64,000 bases of DNA from NCBI RefSeq assembly GCF_014483895.1, contig NZ_CP059987.1:1550001-1614000 (forward strand), read 5' to 3'. This DNA is from Protaetiibacter sp. SSC-01. GTDB taxonomy: Bacteria > Actinomycetota > Actinomycetes > Actinomycetales > Microbacteriaceae. The position numbers and the translations under genes are program-made. Shown in pieces: positions 48,599 to 58,096 of the stretch (the stretch's first letter is position 1; each line of letters opens with the position of its first letter). Under the pieces are notes generated by a model. It worked only from the letters and a program-made list of their open reading frames with translations, did no database searches and was not told the DNA's origin.

Positions 48599-50834
48599 CC
48601 CGGTAGACGTCGTAGACGGCGTCGATGCGGCGCACGGCGTTCAGCAGCCGGTCGAGGTGCACAGTATCGCCCATCTCGAACACGTAGCGGCTGATCGCGA
48701 GCCGATCGCTCGAGGTCGACACGTTCGCCGAGAGGATGTTGACGTGGTGCTCCGAGAGCACGCGCGTGATGTCCGAGAGCAGCCCCGCGCGGTCGAGAGC
48801 CTCCACCTGGATCTGCACGAGGAAGAGGCTCGACGAGGTCGGAGCCCACTGCACGTCGATCATGCGGTCGGGCTGCGTCAGGAGCGTCTTGACGTTGACG
48901 CAGTCGGAGCGGTGCACCGAGACGCCCGCGCCGCGCGTGACGAATCCGACGATCTCGTCGCCCGGCACGGGGGTGCAGCACTTCGCGAGCTTGACGAGGA
49001 TGTCGGGGGCGCCCCGCACGAGCACGCCCGAATCGCTCGGGCGCAGTGCACGCTGCCGCGTCTTCGGGGTGAAGGCGAGCTCGTCCTCGGTCTCGACGTC
49101 CGTCTGGAGCGAGGCCAGCACCTTCTCGATGACCGACTGCGTCGACACATGCCCCTCGCCGACCGCGGCGTAGAGCGCCTCCACGCCGTCGTAGCGCATC
49201 TGCGCCGCGACCGCGTTGACGACGTCCTGGCTCATGAGCTTCTGGAGCGGGAGGTTCTGCTTCCGCATCGCGCGCGCGATCGACTCCTTGCCCTGCTCGA
49301 TCGCCTCCTCGCGGCGCTCCTTCGTGAACCAGCCGCGGATCTTGTTGCGCGCTCGGGCGGACTTGACGAAGTTGAGCCAGTCCTGGCTGGGGCCGGCATC
49401 CGGGTTCTTCGACGTGAAGATCTCGACGACGTCGCCCGAGTTGAGCACCGACTCGAGCGGCACGAGGCGTCCGTTCACCTTCGCGCCCATCGTGCGGTAG
49501 CCGATCTCGGTGTGCACCGCGAACGCGAAGTCGACGGGCGTCGCACCCGCGGGCAGACCGATGACCTTGCCCTGCGGAGTGAAGACGTAGACCTCCTTGG
49601 CACCGATCTCGAAGCGCAGGTTGTCGAGGAACTCCCCCGGGTCCGAGGTCTCGGCCTGCCAGTCGCTGATGTGGGCGAGCCACGCCATCTCCGTGCCCGA
49701 GCGGTCGGCCCCGGCATCCGAGCGACCGGTCGCCATGCGCTCCTTGTACGCCCAGTGCGCGGCGACACCGAACTCGGCGCGCTCGTGCATCTCGTGCGTG
49801 CGGATCTGGATCTCGACCGCGCGGCCCTTCGGACCGATGACCGTCGTGTGCAGCGATTGGTAGAGGTTGAACTTCGGGGTCGCGATGTAGTCCTTGAAGC
49901 GGCCCGGGATGGGGTTCCAGCGCGCGTGGATCGCACCGAGCACGGCATAGCAGTCGCGGATCGAACTCACGAGCACGCGGATGCCGACGAGGTCGTAGAT
50001 CTCGTCGAATTCGCGTCCGCGCAGCACCATCTTCTGGTAGATCGAGTAGTACTGCTTCGGCCGGCCGACGACCTGGCCCTTGATCTTCGAGCTGCGCAGG
50101 TCGTCCGTGACGGCGTCGATGACCTGCTGCACGAACTGCTCGCGCTGCGGCGTGCGGTCGCGCACGAGGCTCTCGATCTCGACGTAGAGCTTCGGGTAGA
50201 GCACCGCGAAGCTCAGGTCCTCGAGCTCCCACTTGATGGTCTGGATGCCGAGGCGGTGCGCGAGCGGCGCGTAGATCTCGAGGGTCTCCTGCGCCTTGCG
50301 CGCGGCCGACTCCTGCGGCACGAAGCCCCACGTGCGGGCATTGTGCAGGCGGTCGGCGAGCTTGATGATGAGCACGCGGATGTCCTTCGACATCGCGACG
50401 ACCATCTTGCGCACCGTCTCGGCCTGCGCCGAGTCGCCGTACTTGAGCTTGTCGAGCTTCGTGACGCCGTCGACGAGCATCGCGATCTCGTCGCCGAAGT
50501 CGGCACGCAGCATGTCGAGCGTGTACTCGGTGTCCTCGACGGTGTCGTGCAGCAGCGCCGCCGCGATCGTCTTCGGACCGATGCCGAGGTCCGCGAGGAT
50601 CTGCGCGACGGCGACCGGATGCGTGATGTACGGCTCGCCGCTGCGGCGCTTCTGCCCGTCGTGCGCACGCTCCGCGGCCGTGTAGGCACGTTCGATGAGC
50701 GCGATGTCGGCCTTCGGGTGGTGCGATCGCACCGTCTTGTACAGACGGTCGACGGCGCCCGTCGGCTGCGACCGCGAGAACAGCCTCGGAAGCAGCGCGC
50801 GCCGGGACGCGGTGTTCTGCGTCTCGGTGCTCAT
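48585..50834 (-). CDS. Bifunctional (p)ppGpp synthetase/hydrolase
   Basis: Long RSH protein (Rel type), 749 residues. The HD hydrolase domain is intact (GEPYITHPVAVAQIL, LLHDTVEDTEY, KLADRLHNART), so it can degrade (p)ppGpp. The synthetase domain has GRPKQYYSIYQKM, RFKDYIATPKFNLYQSLHTTV and HEMHERAEFGVAAHWAYK. TGS (VYVFTPQGKVIGLPAGATPVDFAFAVH), a zinc-finger region (CCTPVPGDEIVGFVTRGAGVSVHRSDC) and a C-terminal ACT domain follow. ATG at 50834 has AGGAGGA about 7 bases upstream and a TAGAAT -10 box. Next to secF-secD, as in many actinobacteria. Confidence 0.96.
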   Translation of the reverse strand: MSTETQNTASRRALLPRLFSRSQPTGAVDRLYKTVRSHHPKADIALIERAYTAAERAHDGQKRRSGEPYITHPVAVAQILADLGIGPKTIAAALLHDTVEDTEYTLDMLRADFGDEIAMLVDGVTKLDKLKYGDSAQAETVRKMVVAMSKDIRVLIIKLADRLHNARTWGFVPQESAARKAQETLEIYAPLAHRLGIQTIKWELEDLSFAVLYPKLYVEIESLVRDRTPQREQFVQQVIDAVTDDLRSSKIKGQVVGRPKQYYSIYQKMVLRGREFDEIYDLVGIRVLVSSIRDCYAVLGAIHARWNPIPGRFKDYIATPKFNLYQSLHTTVIGPKGRAVEIQIRTHEMHERAEFGVAAHWAYKERMATGRSDAGADRSGTEMAWLAHISDWQAETSDPGEFLDNLRFEIGAKEVYVFTPQGKVIGLPAGATPVDFAFAVHTEIGYRTMGAKVNGRLVPLESVLNSGDVVEIFTSKNPDAGPSQDWLNFVKSARARNKIRGWFTKERREEAIEQGKESIARAMRKQNLPLQKLMSQDVVNAVAAQMRYDGVEALYAAVGEGHVSTQSVIEKVLASLQTDVETEDELAFTPKTRQRALRPSDSGVLVRGAPDILVKLAKCCTPVPGDEIVGFVTRGAGVSVHRSDCVNVKTLLTQPDRMIDVQWAPTSSSLFLVQIQVEALDRAGLLSDITRVLSEHHVNILSANVSTSSDRLAISRYVFEMGDTVHLDRLLNAVRRIDAVYDVYRVNSG

Positions 50835-50856
50835 CGCGCGTCCTCCTGGAACTTCG

Positions 50857-50862
50857 ATTCTA
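50857..50862 (-). promoter_or_regulatory. -10 box TAGAAT for rsh
   Basis: TAGAAT in the 53-base gap between secF and rsh, with GGTGAC 16 bases upstream as a possible -35. It gives a short leader that carries the Shine-Dalgarno sequence. Confidence 0.5.
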
Positions 50863-50887
50863 GAAGGCGCACGCGACGGTCACCGGC

Positions 50888-51907
50888 TCACGCCGCCTGG
50901 AGCTCGCCGCGGCGCTGCAGCACGCGCTTGTCGCGCTTGGCGATCTCCGGCTCGCGCTCACGGAACACCGAGTACAACGGCGCACCGAAGGCGGGCGTCG
51001 AGTAGGTGCCCGCGATCGTGCCGACGAGCAGAGCGAGCGAGATGTCGCGCAGCGTGTCGGCACCGAGCACGAACGCGCCGATGAACAGGATCGCCGCGAC
51101 CGGCAGCGCCGCCACGACACCCGTGTTGATCGACCGGACGAGCGTCTGGTTGACCGCGAGGTTGACTGCCTCGCCGAAGGTGCGCGACGAGTCGTCGCCG
51201 AGCTCCGCTGTGTTCTCGCGGATCTTGTCGAACACGACGACCGTGTCGTACAGCGAGTAGCCGAGGATCGTGAGGAAGCCGATGACGGCCGCGGGTGTGA
51301 TCTCCCAGCCCGTCGCGGCGTAGATGCCGACGCTGATGATGAGGTCGTGCAGGAGCTTGAGGATCGCGGCGATCGACATCTTCCACGTGCGGAAGTAGAG
51401 CGCCATGAACACGAGCGCGAGCACGAGGAACACGAGGAGGGCGCGGAGCGCGCTCTGCGTGATGTCCTCACCCCACGTGGCGCCGATGAACGAGGCCGAG
51501 ACCGAGTCGGTCGCGTAGGCCTCCTCGAGGTTCGCGGTGACATCGCGCGTCTCGGTGTCGTTCAACTGGTCGGTCTGCACGCGCACGCCGCTGTCGCCGA
51601 CCGTGCTCACGCGCACCACGGCCTCGGGGACGACCTCGTGCACGGCGTCCTCGGCGAGCGTGATGTCGATCGGGTCGCGGTTCTCCGCCGGGATCTCCGA
51701 CACGAGGAACTGCGATCCGCCGCGGAACTCGATGCCGAAGTTGAACCCGTTGAGGAAGTCGCCGCCACCGCGGACGAAGGGCACCGCGACCGAGGCGATC
51801 ATGAGGATCGCGGCGATCGCGAACCAGATGCGGCGCTTGCCGACGAAGTCGACGCTGCGCGCACCGGTGTAGAGGTCGTTGCCGAGTCGCTGGAACGGGC
51901 CGGCCAT
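50888..51907 (-). CDS. secF: Protein translocase subunit SecF
   Basis: 339 residues, six membrane helices, partner of SecD in using the proton gradient to pull exported proteins. Family marks: DFVGKRRIWFAIAAILMIASV, FNFGIEFRGGSQF, and the helix GFLTILGYSLYDTVVVFDKIREN. ATG shares one base with the secD stop (TGATG), so it is coupled. Confidence 0.96.
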   Translation of the reverse strand: MAGPFQRLGNDLYTGARSVDFVGKRRIWFAIAAILMIASVAVPFVRGGGDFLNGFNFGIEFRGGSQFLVSEIPAENRDPIDITLAEDAVHEVVPEAVVRVSTVGDSGVRVQTDQLNDTETRDVTANLEEAYATDSVSASFIGATWGEDITQSALRALLVFLVLALVFMALYFRTWKMSIAAILKLLHDLIISVGIYAATGWEITPAAVIGFLTILGYSLYDTVVVFDKIRENTAELGDDSSRTFGEAVNLAVNQTLVRSINTGVVAALPVAAILFIGAFVLGADTLRDISLALLVGTIAGTYSTPAFGAPLYSVFREREPEIAKRDKRVLQRRGELQAA

Positions 51908-53712
51908 CAGCGTGCCTCCTTCTTCCCGGTCGAGTTCTTCTTCGGGCCGGTCGCAGCGGATGCCTCGAGCTCGGCGGCCTTGCGCTCGGCGATCGTCTGG
52001 CGACGCTCCGCCTCACGGCTCGCGCCCGCACGGCGCGCATCCTTCGTGACGCGGAACTCCGCGCGGCCCCGGTAGACGGCGCCGAGCGCCGTGGGGTCGA
52101 GGCCGGATGCGGGGTGCCCGCTCGCGAAGAACTTGGTCGTCGCGAGCAGCTGCATCATCGGGTGCGTGAAGAGGATGACGATGATGACGTCGATGATCGT
52201 CGTGACACCGAGCGTGAGCGCGAAGCCGCGCACCGAGCCGACGGCGAGGACGAAGAGGATGATCGCGGAGAGCAGGTTGACGCTCTTCGCCGCGAGCACC
52301 GTGCGCAGGGCGCGCTTCCATCCGGCCTCGACGGCTCCCACGAGGCTGCGGCCGTCGCGGAGCTCGTCGCGGATGCGCTCGAAGTACACGATGAACGAGT
52401 CGGCCGTGAATCCGATCGCGACGATGAGACCCGCGATGCCGGCGAGCGACAGTCGATAGCCCTCGCGCCACGACATGATGTTCACCACGAAGTAGGTGAT
52501 GACTCCCGCGACGATGAGCGATGCGATCGTGACCGTGCCGAGCAGTCGGTACTGGAACAGCGAGTAGATGAACACGAGGATGAGGCCGATGAGGCCCGCG
52601 ATGAGACCGCTCTGCAGCTGCGTCTGACCGAGGGTGGCCGAGATCGTATCGGTCGACTCGACGGTGAAGCCCACGGGGAGCGCACCGAACTTGAGCTGGT
52701 CGGCGAGCACCTTCGACGACTCCTGCGTGAAGCCGCCCGAGATCTGCGCGCGTCCGTCGTTGATCGGGTCGTTCGCCGACGGCGCGAGCACCACCGCGCC
52801 GTCGAGCACGACCGCGAAGCGGTTGCGCGGCGACTCGAGGTTGACGAGGCGCTTCGTCACCTTCGAGAAGGCCTCGGTGCCGTCGCCGTTGAAGGTCAGG
52901 TTGACGATCCACTCGCCCGTCGAGACACCCGTCGAGGTCGTGCGGATGCCCGCGGTGGCGTCGGAGATGTCGCCACCCTGCACCTCGACCGGTCCGAGGA
53001 GGTACTTCTCCTGCCCGTACTGGTCGCACGTGATGAGAGGCTCGGCCGAGGGGGCCGCGCTCGCCGTCGCGCTGTCGAGCTGGTCGCAGCTGAAGGCGTC
53101 GTACTGCTCCTGCAGCTCGGGCGTGACCCACGCGAGGTCGGAGCCGTCGGTCGGGTCGGCCGTCGGCGTGGCGGCCGGTGCCGGGGTCTCCGTGACCTCC
53201 GGCTGCGCGGGGGCGTCGGTCGCCTCCGGATCGGCCGGCGCGTCGGTCGCGGCGGGGTCCGCCGTGGAGCCGTCGGACGGCTCGTCGGTCGGGGTGACGA
53301 CCGACGAGGTCGGTGCGCCCGCGAGCAGCACGGCGCGGAAGTCCATGCGCGCGGACTGCTTGATGCGGTCGAGCGTCGCCTGATCCGGGGTCTTGCCGGG
53401 GATCGAGATGACGATCTTGTCGCCGCCCTGCGTCGTGATCTCCGACTCCGAGACGCCCGCGGCGTCGATGCGGTCGCGGATGATCTGCACCGACTGCTGC
53501 AGCTGCTCGTCGGTGACCTGCTGCCCGTCCTCGAGGGTCGGGGTCAGGATGATCTGCGTGCCGCCGTCGAGGTCGAGCGCGAGCTTGGGCGCCCAGCCCC
53601 AGCCCCACCACAGCGCACCGGCCGTGTTGAGCCCGACGAGCAGGACGATGATGCCGGCCAGCCAGCCGAGCGAGCGCCAGGCCTTCCGGACCGGCGTGGA
53701 ACGTGCCGCCAC
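51907..53712 (-). CDS. secD: Protein translocase subunit SecD
   Basis: 601 residues, six membrane helices. The first helix (about 17-38) is followed by LALDLDGGTQIILTP, a P1 head region, and the helices from LQSGLIAGLIGLILVFIYSLFQYR with GFTADSFIVYFERIRDELRDG. The loop at about 133-192 is an unusual low-complexity insert of Pro, Thr, Asp and Ala in the periplasmic-type domain. A polar Arg/Glu/Lys tail ends the protein. The start is GTG at 53712, three bases after the yajC stop. Confidence 0.96.
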   Translation of the reverse strand: MAARSTPVRKAWRSLGWLAGIIVLLVGLNTAGALWWGWGWAPKLALDLDGGTQIILTPTLEDGQQVTDEQLQQSVQIIRDRIDAAGVSESEITTQGGDKIVISIPGKTPDQATLDRIKQSARMDFRAVLLAGAPTSSVVTPTDEPSDGSTADPAATDAPADPEATDAPAQPEVTETPAPAATPTADPTDGSDLAWVTPELQEQYDAFSCDQLDSATASAAPSAEPLITCDQYGQEKYLLGPVEVQGGDISDATAGIRTTSTGVSTGEWIVNLTFNGDGTEAFSKVTKRLVNLESPRNRFAVVLDGAVVLAPSANDPINDGRAQISGGFTQESSKVLADQLKFGALPVGFTVESTDTISATLGQTQLQSGLIAGLIGLILVFIYSLFQYRLLGTVTIASLIVAGVITYFVVNIMSWREGYRLSLAGIAGLIVAIGFTADSFIVYFERIRDELRDGRSLVGAVEAGWKRALRTVLAAKSVNLLSAIILFVLAVGSVRGFALTLGVTTIIDVIIVILFTHPMMQLLATTKFFASGHPASGLDPTALGAVYRGRAEFRVTKDARRAGASREAERRQTIAERKAAELEASAATGPKKNSTGKKEAR

Positions 53713-53715
53713 CGC

Positions 53716-54141
53716 TTACTCTGCGGTCTCGGTGGGCTTCTGGCGCGGCGCGCGCTTCGGCTTCTCGACGCGCTCGCCGAACTCGGGCTCCACGGCGTCG
53801 GCAGCGGGCGACTCGACCTCGGTCTCCGCCTCGGCCGTCACGTCGGCGTCGCCGGCGAGCTCGTCCTCGGCGACGGGCGCCTCGTCCTCGACGACGCGGA
53901 CGATGGTCTGGCGGTGCAGACGGAGCTTGGTGCCGGGCGTCGTCTCGATGACGGCCTCGTTGGAGTCGTCGTCGATCGACACGAGGGTGCCGAAGATGCC
54001 GTGCTGGGTCATGACCTCGGCACCGGGGACCAGCTTCGTCTGAAGGGTCTCGGCCTCGGCCTTGCGCTTCTTCGAGCTGCGCCACGTGAAGAAGATCATC
54101 ACCACCAGCAGGCCGGCGAGCAGGATCAGCGTGTAGTCCAT
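53716..54141 (-). CDS. yajC: Preprotein translocase accessory subunit YajC
   Basis: 141 residues: N-terminal membrane helix (YTLILLAGLLVVMIFFTW), then RSSKKRK and a small SH3-like fold (VPGAEVMTQHGIFGTLVSIDDDSNEAVIETTPGTKLRLHRQTIVRVV). A long acidic Ala/Glu-rich tail (about 95-135) is added at the C-terminus. It heads yajC-secD-secF, which follows ruvCAB as in most bacteria. Confidence 0.95.
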   Translation of the reverse strand: MDYTLILLAGLLVVMIFFTWRSSKKRKAEAETLQTKLVPGAEVMTQHGIFGTLVSIDDDSNEAVIETTPGTKLRLHRQTIVRVVEDEAPVAEDELAGDADVTAEAETEVESPAADAVEPEFGERVEKPKRAPRQKPTETAE

Positions 54142-54184
54142 GAGGAGAAGGGTGCCTTCCGGGATGTGAGGGGAACGGCGTATC

Positions 54185-54190
54185 AGCCTA
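54185..54190 (-). promoter_or_regulatory. -10 box TAGGCT for yajC-secDF
   Basis: TAGGCT in the 78-base gap after ruvB, giving a leader of about 40 bases. A second TATGAT hexamer overlaps the ruvB stop at 54219-54224. Confidence 0.45.
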
Positions 54191-54219
54191 CGGGTGCGCG
54201 GCTTCGCGGTCCCCGAGAA

Positions 54220-55260
54220 TCATACGTCATCGTCGAAGAGCGTCTCGGCGGTCGCGCGAGCGGCGCCCGCGGGCCGCTTACCGAGGTGATCCCAGGCCCG
54301 CGGCGTCGCGACGCGACCGCGCGGCGTACGGCTGATCATGCCGATGCGCACGAGGAACGGCTCGACGACCGACTCGATCGTCTCCGGCTCCTCGCCCACC
54401 GACACGGCGAGCGTCGAGAGCCCGACCGGTCCCCCGTCGAAGCGTGTGAGGATGGCGTCGAGCACGGCGCGGTCGAGGCGGTCGAGGCCGAGCGGGTCGA
54501 CGTCGTACAGCTCGAGCGCGGCCTGCACCGCGGCGTGGTCGGCGGACCGCTCGTGCACGAGCGCGTAGTCCCGCACGCGGCGCAGCAGGCGGTTGGCGAT
54601 GCGAGGCGTGCCGCGGCTGCGCGAGGCGATCTCGGCGCGCGCATCCGGGGCGAGGTCGAGCCCGAGCAGGCGCGCGGCCCGTGCGAGCACCTCGTCGAGC
54701 TCGCCGTCGTCGTAGAACTCGAGGTGCGCCGTGAAGCCGAAGCGGTCGCGCAGCGGGTTGGGCAGCAGGCCCGAACGCGTCGTCGCGCCGACGAGGGTGA
54801 AGGGCGCTAGGTCGAGCGGGATGCTCGTGGCACCGGCGCCCTTGCCCACCATGATGTCGATGCGGAAGTCCTCCATCGCGAGGTACAGCATCTCCTCGGC
54901 GGAGCGCGCCATCCGGTGGATCTCGTCGATGAAGAGCACCTCGCCAGGGACCAGGCTCGAGAGCAGCGCGGCGAGGTCGCCCGCGTGCTGGATGGCGGGG
55001 CCGCTCGACATGCGGAGCGGGCGCGCGCCCTCGTGAGCGACGATCATCGCGAGCGTCGTCTTGCCGAGCCCGGGAGGGCCCGCGAGCAGGATGTGGTCGG
55101 GCGTGCGCTGCTGGAGCTCGGCCGCGCGCAGAAGCAGCTGGAGCTGACCGCGCGCCTTCGCCTGGCCGACGAACTCGGCGAGCGAGCGAGGACGCAGGGC
55201 GCCCTCGAACGCGAGCTCGGCCTCCGACTCCGCGCCGGGGGCGGTGATCGGGTCGCTCAC
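54220..55260 (-). CDS. ruvB: Holliday junction branch migration ATPase RuvB
   Basis: 346 residues. AAA+ motor of RuvABC: Walker [12 protein letters not shown], Walker [12 protein letters not shown], sensor GATTRSG and arginine finger region NPLRDRFGF, then the C-terminal winged helix ([20 protein letters not shown]). GTG at 55260 overlaps the ruvA stop (GTGA). Confidence 0.97.
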   Translation of the reverse strand: MSDPITAPGAESEAELAFEGALRPRSLAEFVGQAKARGQLQLLLRAAELQQRTPDHILLAGPPGLGKTTLAMIVAHEGARPLRMSSGPAIQHAGDLAALLSSLVPGEVLFIDEIHRMARSAEEMLYLAMEDFRIDIMVGKGAGATSIPLDLAPFTLVGATTRSGLLPNPLRDRFGFTAHLEFYDDGELDEVLARAARLLGLDLAPDARAEIASRSRGTPRIANRLLRRVRDYALVHERSADHAAVQAALELYDVDPLGLDRLDRAVLDAILTRFDGGPVGLSTLAVSVGEEPETIESVVEPFLVRIGMISRTPRGRVATPRAWDHLGKRPAGAARATAETLFDDDV

Positions 55261-55868
55261 GCGCGCACCCCCGCCCGCTGGGGCCCGATCCGGCCGAGGG
55301 CGAGCCGCAGAAGCGCCGCCGTCTCGGTGGGCGCCGTGTCGCCGAGCTCGGCGAGGAGCTCCTCGACGGCCGCGGCCGCGGTGCGCTCGGGCCAGCCGAG
55401 GCCGACGAGCGCGGCCACGACATCCGCATCCGGCGCGACGACCGGCACTCCGGCCCGCGCGGGACTCGGCGCGACGACCTTGCCGGCGAGCGACACCGTG
55501 ATGAGCTTCGCGGTCTTCGGGCCGATGCCGGAGACGCGGCGGAAGGGCGCGTCGTCCTCGTCGGCGACCGCGCGCGCGATCTCCTCGGGGCTCAACTGGG
55601 CGAGCACGCCGAGCGCGGACTTCGGACCGACGCCCGAGACGCTGCGCAGGAGGTCGAAGAGCTCGAGCTGCTCGCGCGTCGAGAAGCCGAAGAGGCTCAG
55701 CTCGTCTTCGCGGACGATGAGCGCCGTGTGCACGAACGCCTCCGAGCCCGTGCGCAGCGAGAGCGCGTGGTCGGGCGTGAGGGCGACGTGCATGCCGACG
55801 CCGCCGACCTCGATGACGGCGCTGCCGCCCGCGACGTGCAGGACCGTGCCGCGGACACTCGAAATCAT
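55257..55868 (-). CDS. ruvA: Holliday junction DNA-binding protein RuvA
   Basis: 203 residues: OB-fold ([23 protein letters not shown]), two helix-hairpin-helix motifs ([17 protein letters not shown] and [15 protein letters not shown]), and a C-terminal domain that contacts RuvB. ATG at 55868 is preceded by TAGACT plus 7 bases and no Shine-Dalgarno, so ruvA-ruvB can be made from a leaderless mRNA starting within the ruvC end. Confidence 0.97.
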   Translation of the reverse strand: MISSVRGTVLHVAGGSAVIEVGGVGMHVALTPDHALSLRTGSEAFVHTALIVREDELSLFGFSTREQLELFDLLRSVSGVGPKSALGVLAQLSPEEIARAVADEDDAPFRRVSGIGPKTAKLITVSLAGKVVAPSPARAGVPVVAPDADVVAALVGLGWPERTAAAAVEELLAELGDTAPTETAALLRLALGRIGPQRAGVRA

Positions 55869-55871
55869 GTT

Positions 55872-56432
55872 CTAGAGTCTACGTTTGCCCGCGGACTTCT
55901 CGGCGTCGCGCCACGCCCGTTGCGCCGGGGTCAATCCGCCCGCCGCACCCGCATCCGGAGCGGTCGCTCCCCCGCGCCAGCCGTGGCAGATCGCGAGCGC
56001 GAGGGCGTCGGCCGCATCCGCGGGCTTCGGGATCTCGGCGAGCCCGAGCACCCGCGCGACCATCGCCCCGACCTGCGCCTTGTCGGCCGAGCCGTAGCCC
56101 GTGATGGCCGCCTTGACCTCGCTCGGCGTGTGCAGCGCGACCTGGAGGCCCGCCTCCGCAGCCTTCGCGACGGCGATGCCGCTCGCCTGCGCGGTGCCCA
56201 TGACGGTGCGCAGGTTGTGCTGCGCGAACACGCGCTCGACCGCCACGGCATCCGGCCGGTGCTCGGCGATCGCCGCCGCGATGCCCTCGGACACCGCGAG
56301 CAGCCGTGCGGGCAGTTCGGCATCCGGGGGCGTGCGGATGACGCCCACATAGACGAGCGACACCCGGCGGTCGGGCAGCACGTCGACCACGCCCACGCCG
56401 CACCGCGTCAGCCCGGGGTCGATCCCGAGCAC
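55872..56432 (-). CDS. ruvC: Holliday junction resolvase RuvC
   Basis: 186 residues from GTG 56432. Catalytic acids are visible: Asp in [11 protein letters not shown], Glu in [11 protein letters not shown] and the DxxD of [15 protein letters not shown]. Homologues usually start MRVLGIDPG; here the matching codon before Arg is CTG, so translation starts at the GTG (giving MLGIDPG) or at CTG 56438. It lies 22 bases after yebC with weak ribosome binding. A C-terminal tail of about 25 polar residues is extra. Confidence 0.94.
   Translation of the reverse strand: MLGIDPGLTRCGVGVVDVLPDRRVSLVYVGVIRTPPDAELPARLLAVSEGIAAAIAEHRPDAVAVERVFAQHNLRTVMGTAQASGIAVAKAAEAGLQVALHTPSEVKAAITGYGSADKAQVGAMVARVLGLAEIPKPADAADALALAICHGWRGGATAPDAGAAGGLTPAQRAWRDAEKSAGKRRL
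55876..55881 (-). promoter_or_regulatory. -10 box TAGACT for leaderless ruvA mRNA
   Basis: TAGACT inside the last codons of ruvC, followed by CTAGAAC and the ruvA ATG. Confidence 0.5.
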
Positions 56433-56454
56433 GCGCAGCGCCTGGCCGGCGATG

Positions 56455-57216
56455 TCAGTCCTCGGCGTCGAGCTCGGCCTGCACGTCGGCCGGGATGTCG
56501 AAGTTGCTGAACACGTTCTGCACGTCGTCGCTGTCCTCGAGGGCGTCGATGATGCGGAACACCTTCTTCGCCGTCTCGGCATCGACCTCGACCTTGAGGT
56601 TCGGCACGAACTCGGCCTCGGCCGAGTCGTAGTCGAGCCCGGCCTCCTGGAGGGCGGTGCGCGCTGCGACGAGATCGCTCGGCTCGGTGATGACCTCGAA
56701 ACCGCCGCCCTGGTCGACGACGTCCTCGACGCCCGCCTCCATGACGGCCTCGAGGATCGCGTCCTCGGTGACGCCGTCGGCCTTCGTGATCGAGATGACG
56801 CCCTTGCGGCTGAAGTTGTAGGCGACCGAGCCGGGGTCGGCGAGCGTGGCGCCGTTGCGGCTGAGAGCCGTGCGCACCTCGGCGGCGGCGCGATTCTTGT
56901 TGTCGGTCAGACACTCGATCATGAGGGCGACGCCGTTGGGGCCGTACGCCTCGTACATGATGTTCGTGTACTCGATGGCCTCACCCGAGATGCCCGCGCC
57001 GCGCTTGATGGCGCGGTCGATGTTGTCGTTCGGCACCGAGGTCTTCTTGGCCTTCTGCACCGCGTCGTACAGCGTCGGGTTGCCGCTGAGGTCGGCGCCG
57101 CCGAGCTTCGCGGCGACCTCGATGTTCTTGATGAGCTTGGCGAACGACTTCGCGCGGCGTGCGTCGATGACCGCCTTCTTGTGCTTGGTCGTCGCCCACT
57201 TGGAATGCCCGCTCAC
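56455..57216 (-). CDS. YebC/PmpR family protein (translation/transcription factor)
   Basis: 253 residues. N-terminal [25 protein letters not shown] is diagnostic, followed by [36 protein letters not shown] and FSRKGVI. The family was first described as DNA-binding regulators; recent work on relatives links it to resolving ribosome stalls at proline-rich stretches. The start is GTG at 57216 with GAGAGGAG upstream. The gene order yebC-ruvC-ruvA-ruvB is conserved. Confidence 0.95.
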   Translation of the reverse strand: MSGHSKWATTKHKKAVIDARRAKSFAKLIKNIEVAAKLGGADLSGNPTLYDAVQKAKKTSVPNDNIDRAIKRGAGISGEAIEYTNIMYEAYGPNGVALMIECLTDNKNRAAAEVRTALSRNGATLADPGSVAYNFSRKGVISITKADGVTEDAILEAVMEAGVEDVVDQGGGFEVITEPSDLVAARTALQEAGLDYDSAEAEFVPNLKVEVDAETAKKVFRIIDALEDSDDVQNVFSNFDIPADVQAELDAED

Positions 57217-57246
57217 GGTGCTCCTCTCGAAGAAAATGCGGGGGCC

Positions 57247-57252
57247 AGTCTA
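57247..57252 (-). promoter_or_regulatory. -10 box TAGACT for yebC-ruvC
   Basis: TAGACT in the 47-base gap before yebC, giving a leader of about 24 bases that carries the GAGAGGAG ribosome site. Confidence 0.5.
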
Positions 57253-57263
57253 GTCGGGCCCGT

Positions 57264-57899
57264 TCAGGCGGGCTGTGCACGCGCTCCCGCGCGGCGCTCC
57301 GGGAGCCGGATGCCGGCGTCCCGCGCCTCGAGCTCGGCGAGGCGGTGCACCACCTCCGCGTCCTGGGCCAGCCAGGCGCGCACGGGGCGGGGCGAGATCC
57401 GGGCGAGCTCCTTCGCCGTGGCGTCGTCGAGCGCCCGCAGCGCGAGCAGGGAGTGGCCGTCCTCGAGCGCGAGGAGCGCGCGGGTCGTGCGCGCGCGGAG
57501 CACGAAGCGGACCCGCGGCAGCAGCCACACGAGCAGCACGATCGCGATCGGCAGCGCGGCGACGCCGACTCCCGCGCCCACCGCGATCGACTCGATGACC
57601 GCCTGCCCGTTGCGCCCGGCGTCCGCGAGGGAGCCGCCCGCGCCCGCCGCGGAGTCGAGGATGCCGCGCACCCCGTCGCCCAGGAGCGGCAGGCCGCTGA
57701 GCGACTCGCCGAGCTCCCCCATCGTGTCCTGGAAGCCGGTGCCCGCATCCTCGAGTCGCCCGAAGGCCTTCCCGAAGGCGGCGATCACGCCGTGCACCGT
57801 GACGCCCGCGACGATCGCGAGGGCGAGGACGACGACCGCGGAGAGGTCGGCGATGATCTGCCGCGCACGGCGCGGGGCGAAGTCGGCGTAGAGCGTCAT
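57264..57899 (-). CDS. Hypothetical two-helix membrane protein
   Basis: 211 residues, no family recognised with confidence. N-terminal polar segment (YADFAPRRARQI), membrane helix (about 19-40), a Gly/Ala-rich extracytoplasmic region of about 65 residues, a second membrane helix (about 108-130), then a charged cytoplasmic domain rich in Arg and Ala with a possible coiled coil (LEDGHSLLALRALDDATAKELARI). The topology puts both ends inside. It sits between yebC and pdxT, and an 18-bp repeat array lies just upstream of its start. Codon use looks native. Confidence 0.7.
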   Translation of the reverse strand: MTLYADFAPRRARQIIADLSAVVVLALAIVAGVTVHGVIAAFGKAFGRLEDAGTGFQDTMGELGESLSGLPLLGDGVRGILDSAAGAGGSLADAGRNGQAVIESIAVGAGVGVAALPIAIVLLVWLLPRVRFVLRARTTRALLALEDGHSLLALRALDDATAKELARISPRPVRAWLAQDAEVVHRLAELEARDAGIRLPERRAGARAQPA

Positions 57900-57920
57900 G
57901 CGCCCAGCATGGCAGCGCTC

Positions 57921-58091
57921 GCTGTTATGCAGGAGGCCGGAAGCTGTTGTGCAGGACTCGCGCCCGGCACCCCTGGATTCTCAGGGCACTGCCGACAGGC
58001 ACACCAGCGGACTCCTGCACAACAGCGGACTCCTGCACAACAGCGGACTCCTGCACAACAGCGAGTTCCCGCACAGCGAGTTCCTGCACAA
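57921..58091. repeat. 18-bp tandem repeat array with inverted copies
   Basis: Three perfect tandem units CAGCGGACTCCTGCACAA (58005-58058), a shortened unit (58059-58073) and a variant unit (58074-58091). On the left, two inverted copies of the core (GCTGTTATGCAGGA at 57921-57934, GCTGTTGTGCAGGA at 57943-57956) can pair with the tandem units. The array fills the gap between pdxT and the membrane protein gene. No gene of its own is supported here. Confidence 0.85.
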
Positions 58092-58096
58092 CAGCG

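Noticed and set aside
48056-50834. Complete type IV toxin-antitoxin system
   Set aside because: Only an AbiEi-like gene is seen; no AbiEii-type nucleotidyltransferase frame exists on either strand nearby.
57921-58091. CRISPR array
   Set aside because: The 18-bp units are contiguous with no unique spacers, some copies are inverted, and no cas genes are present.
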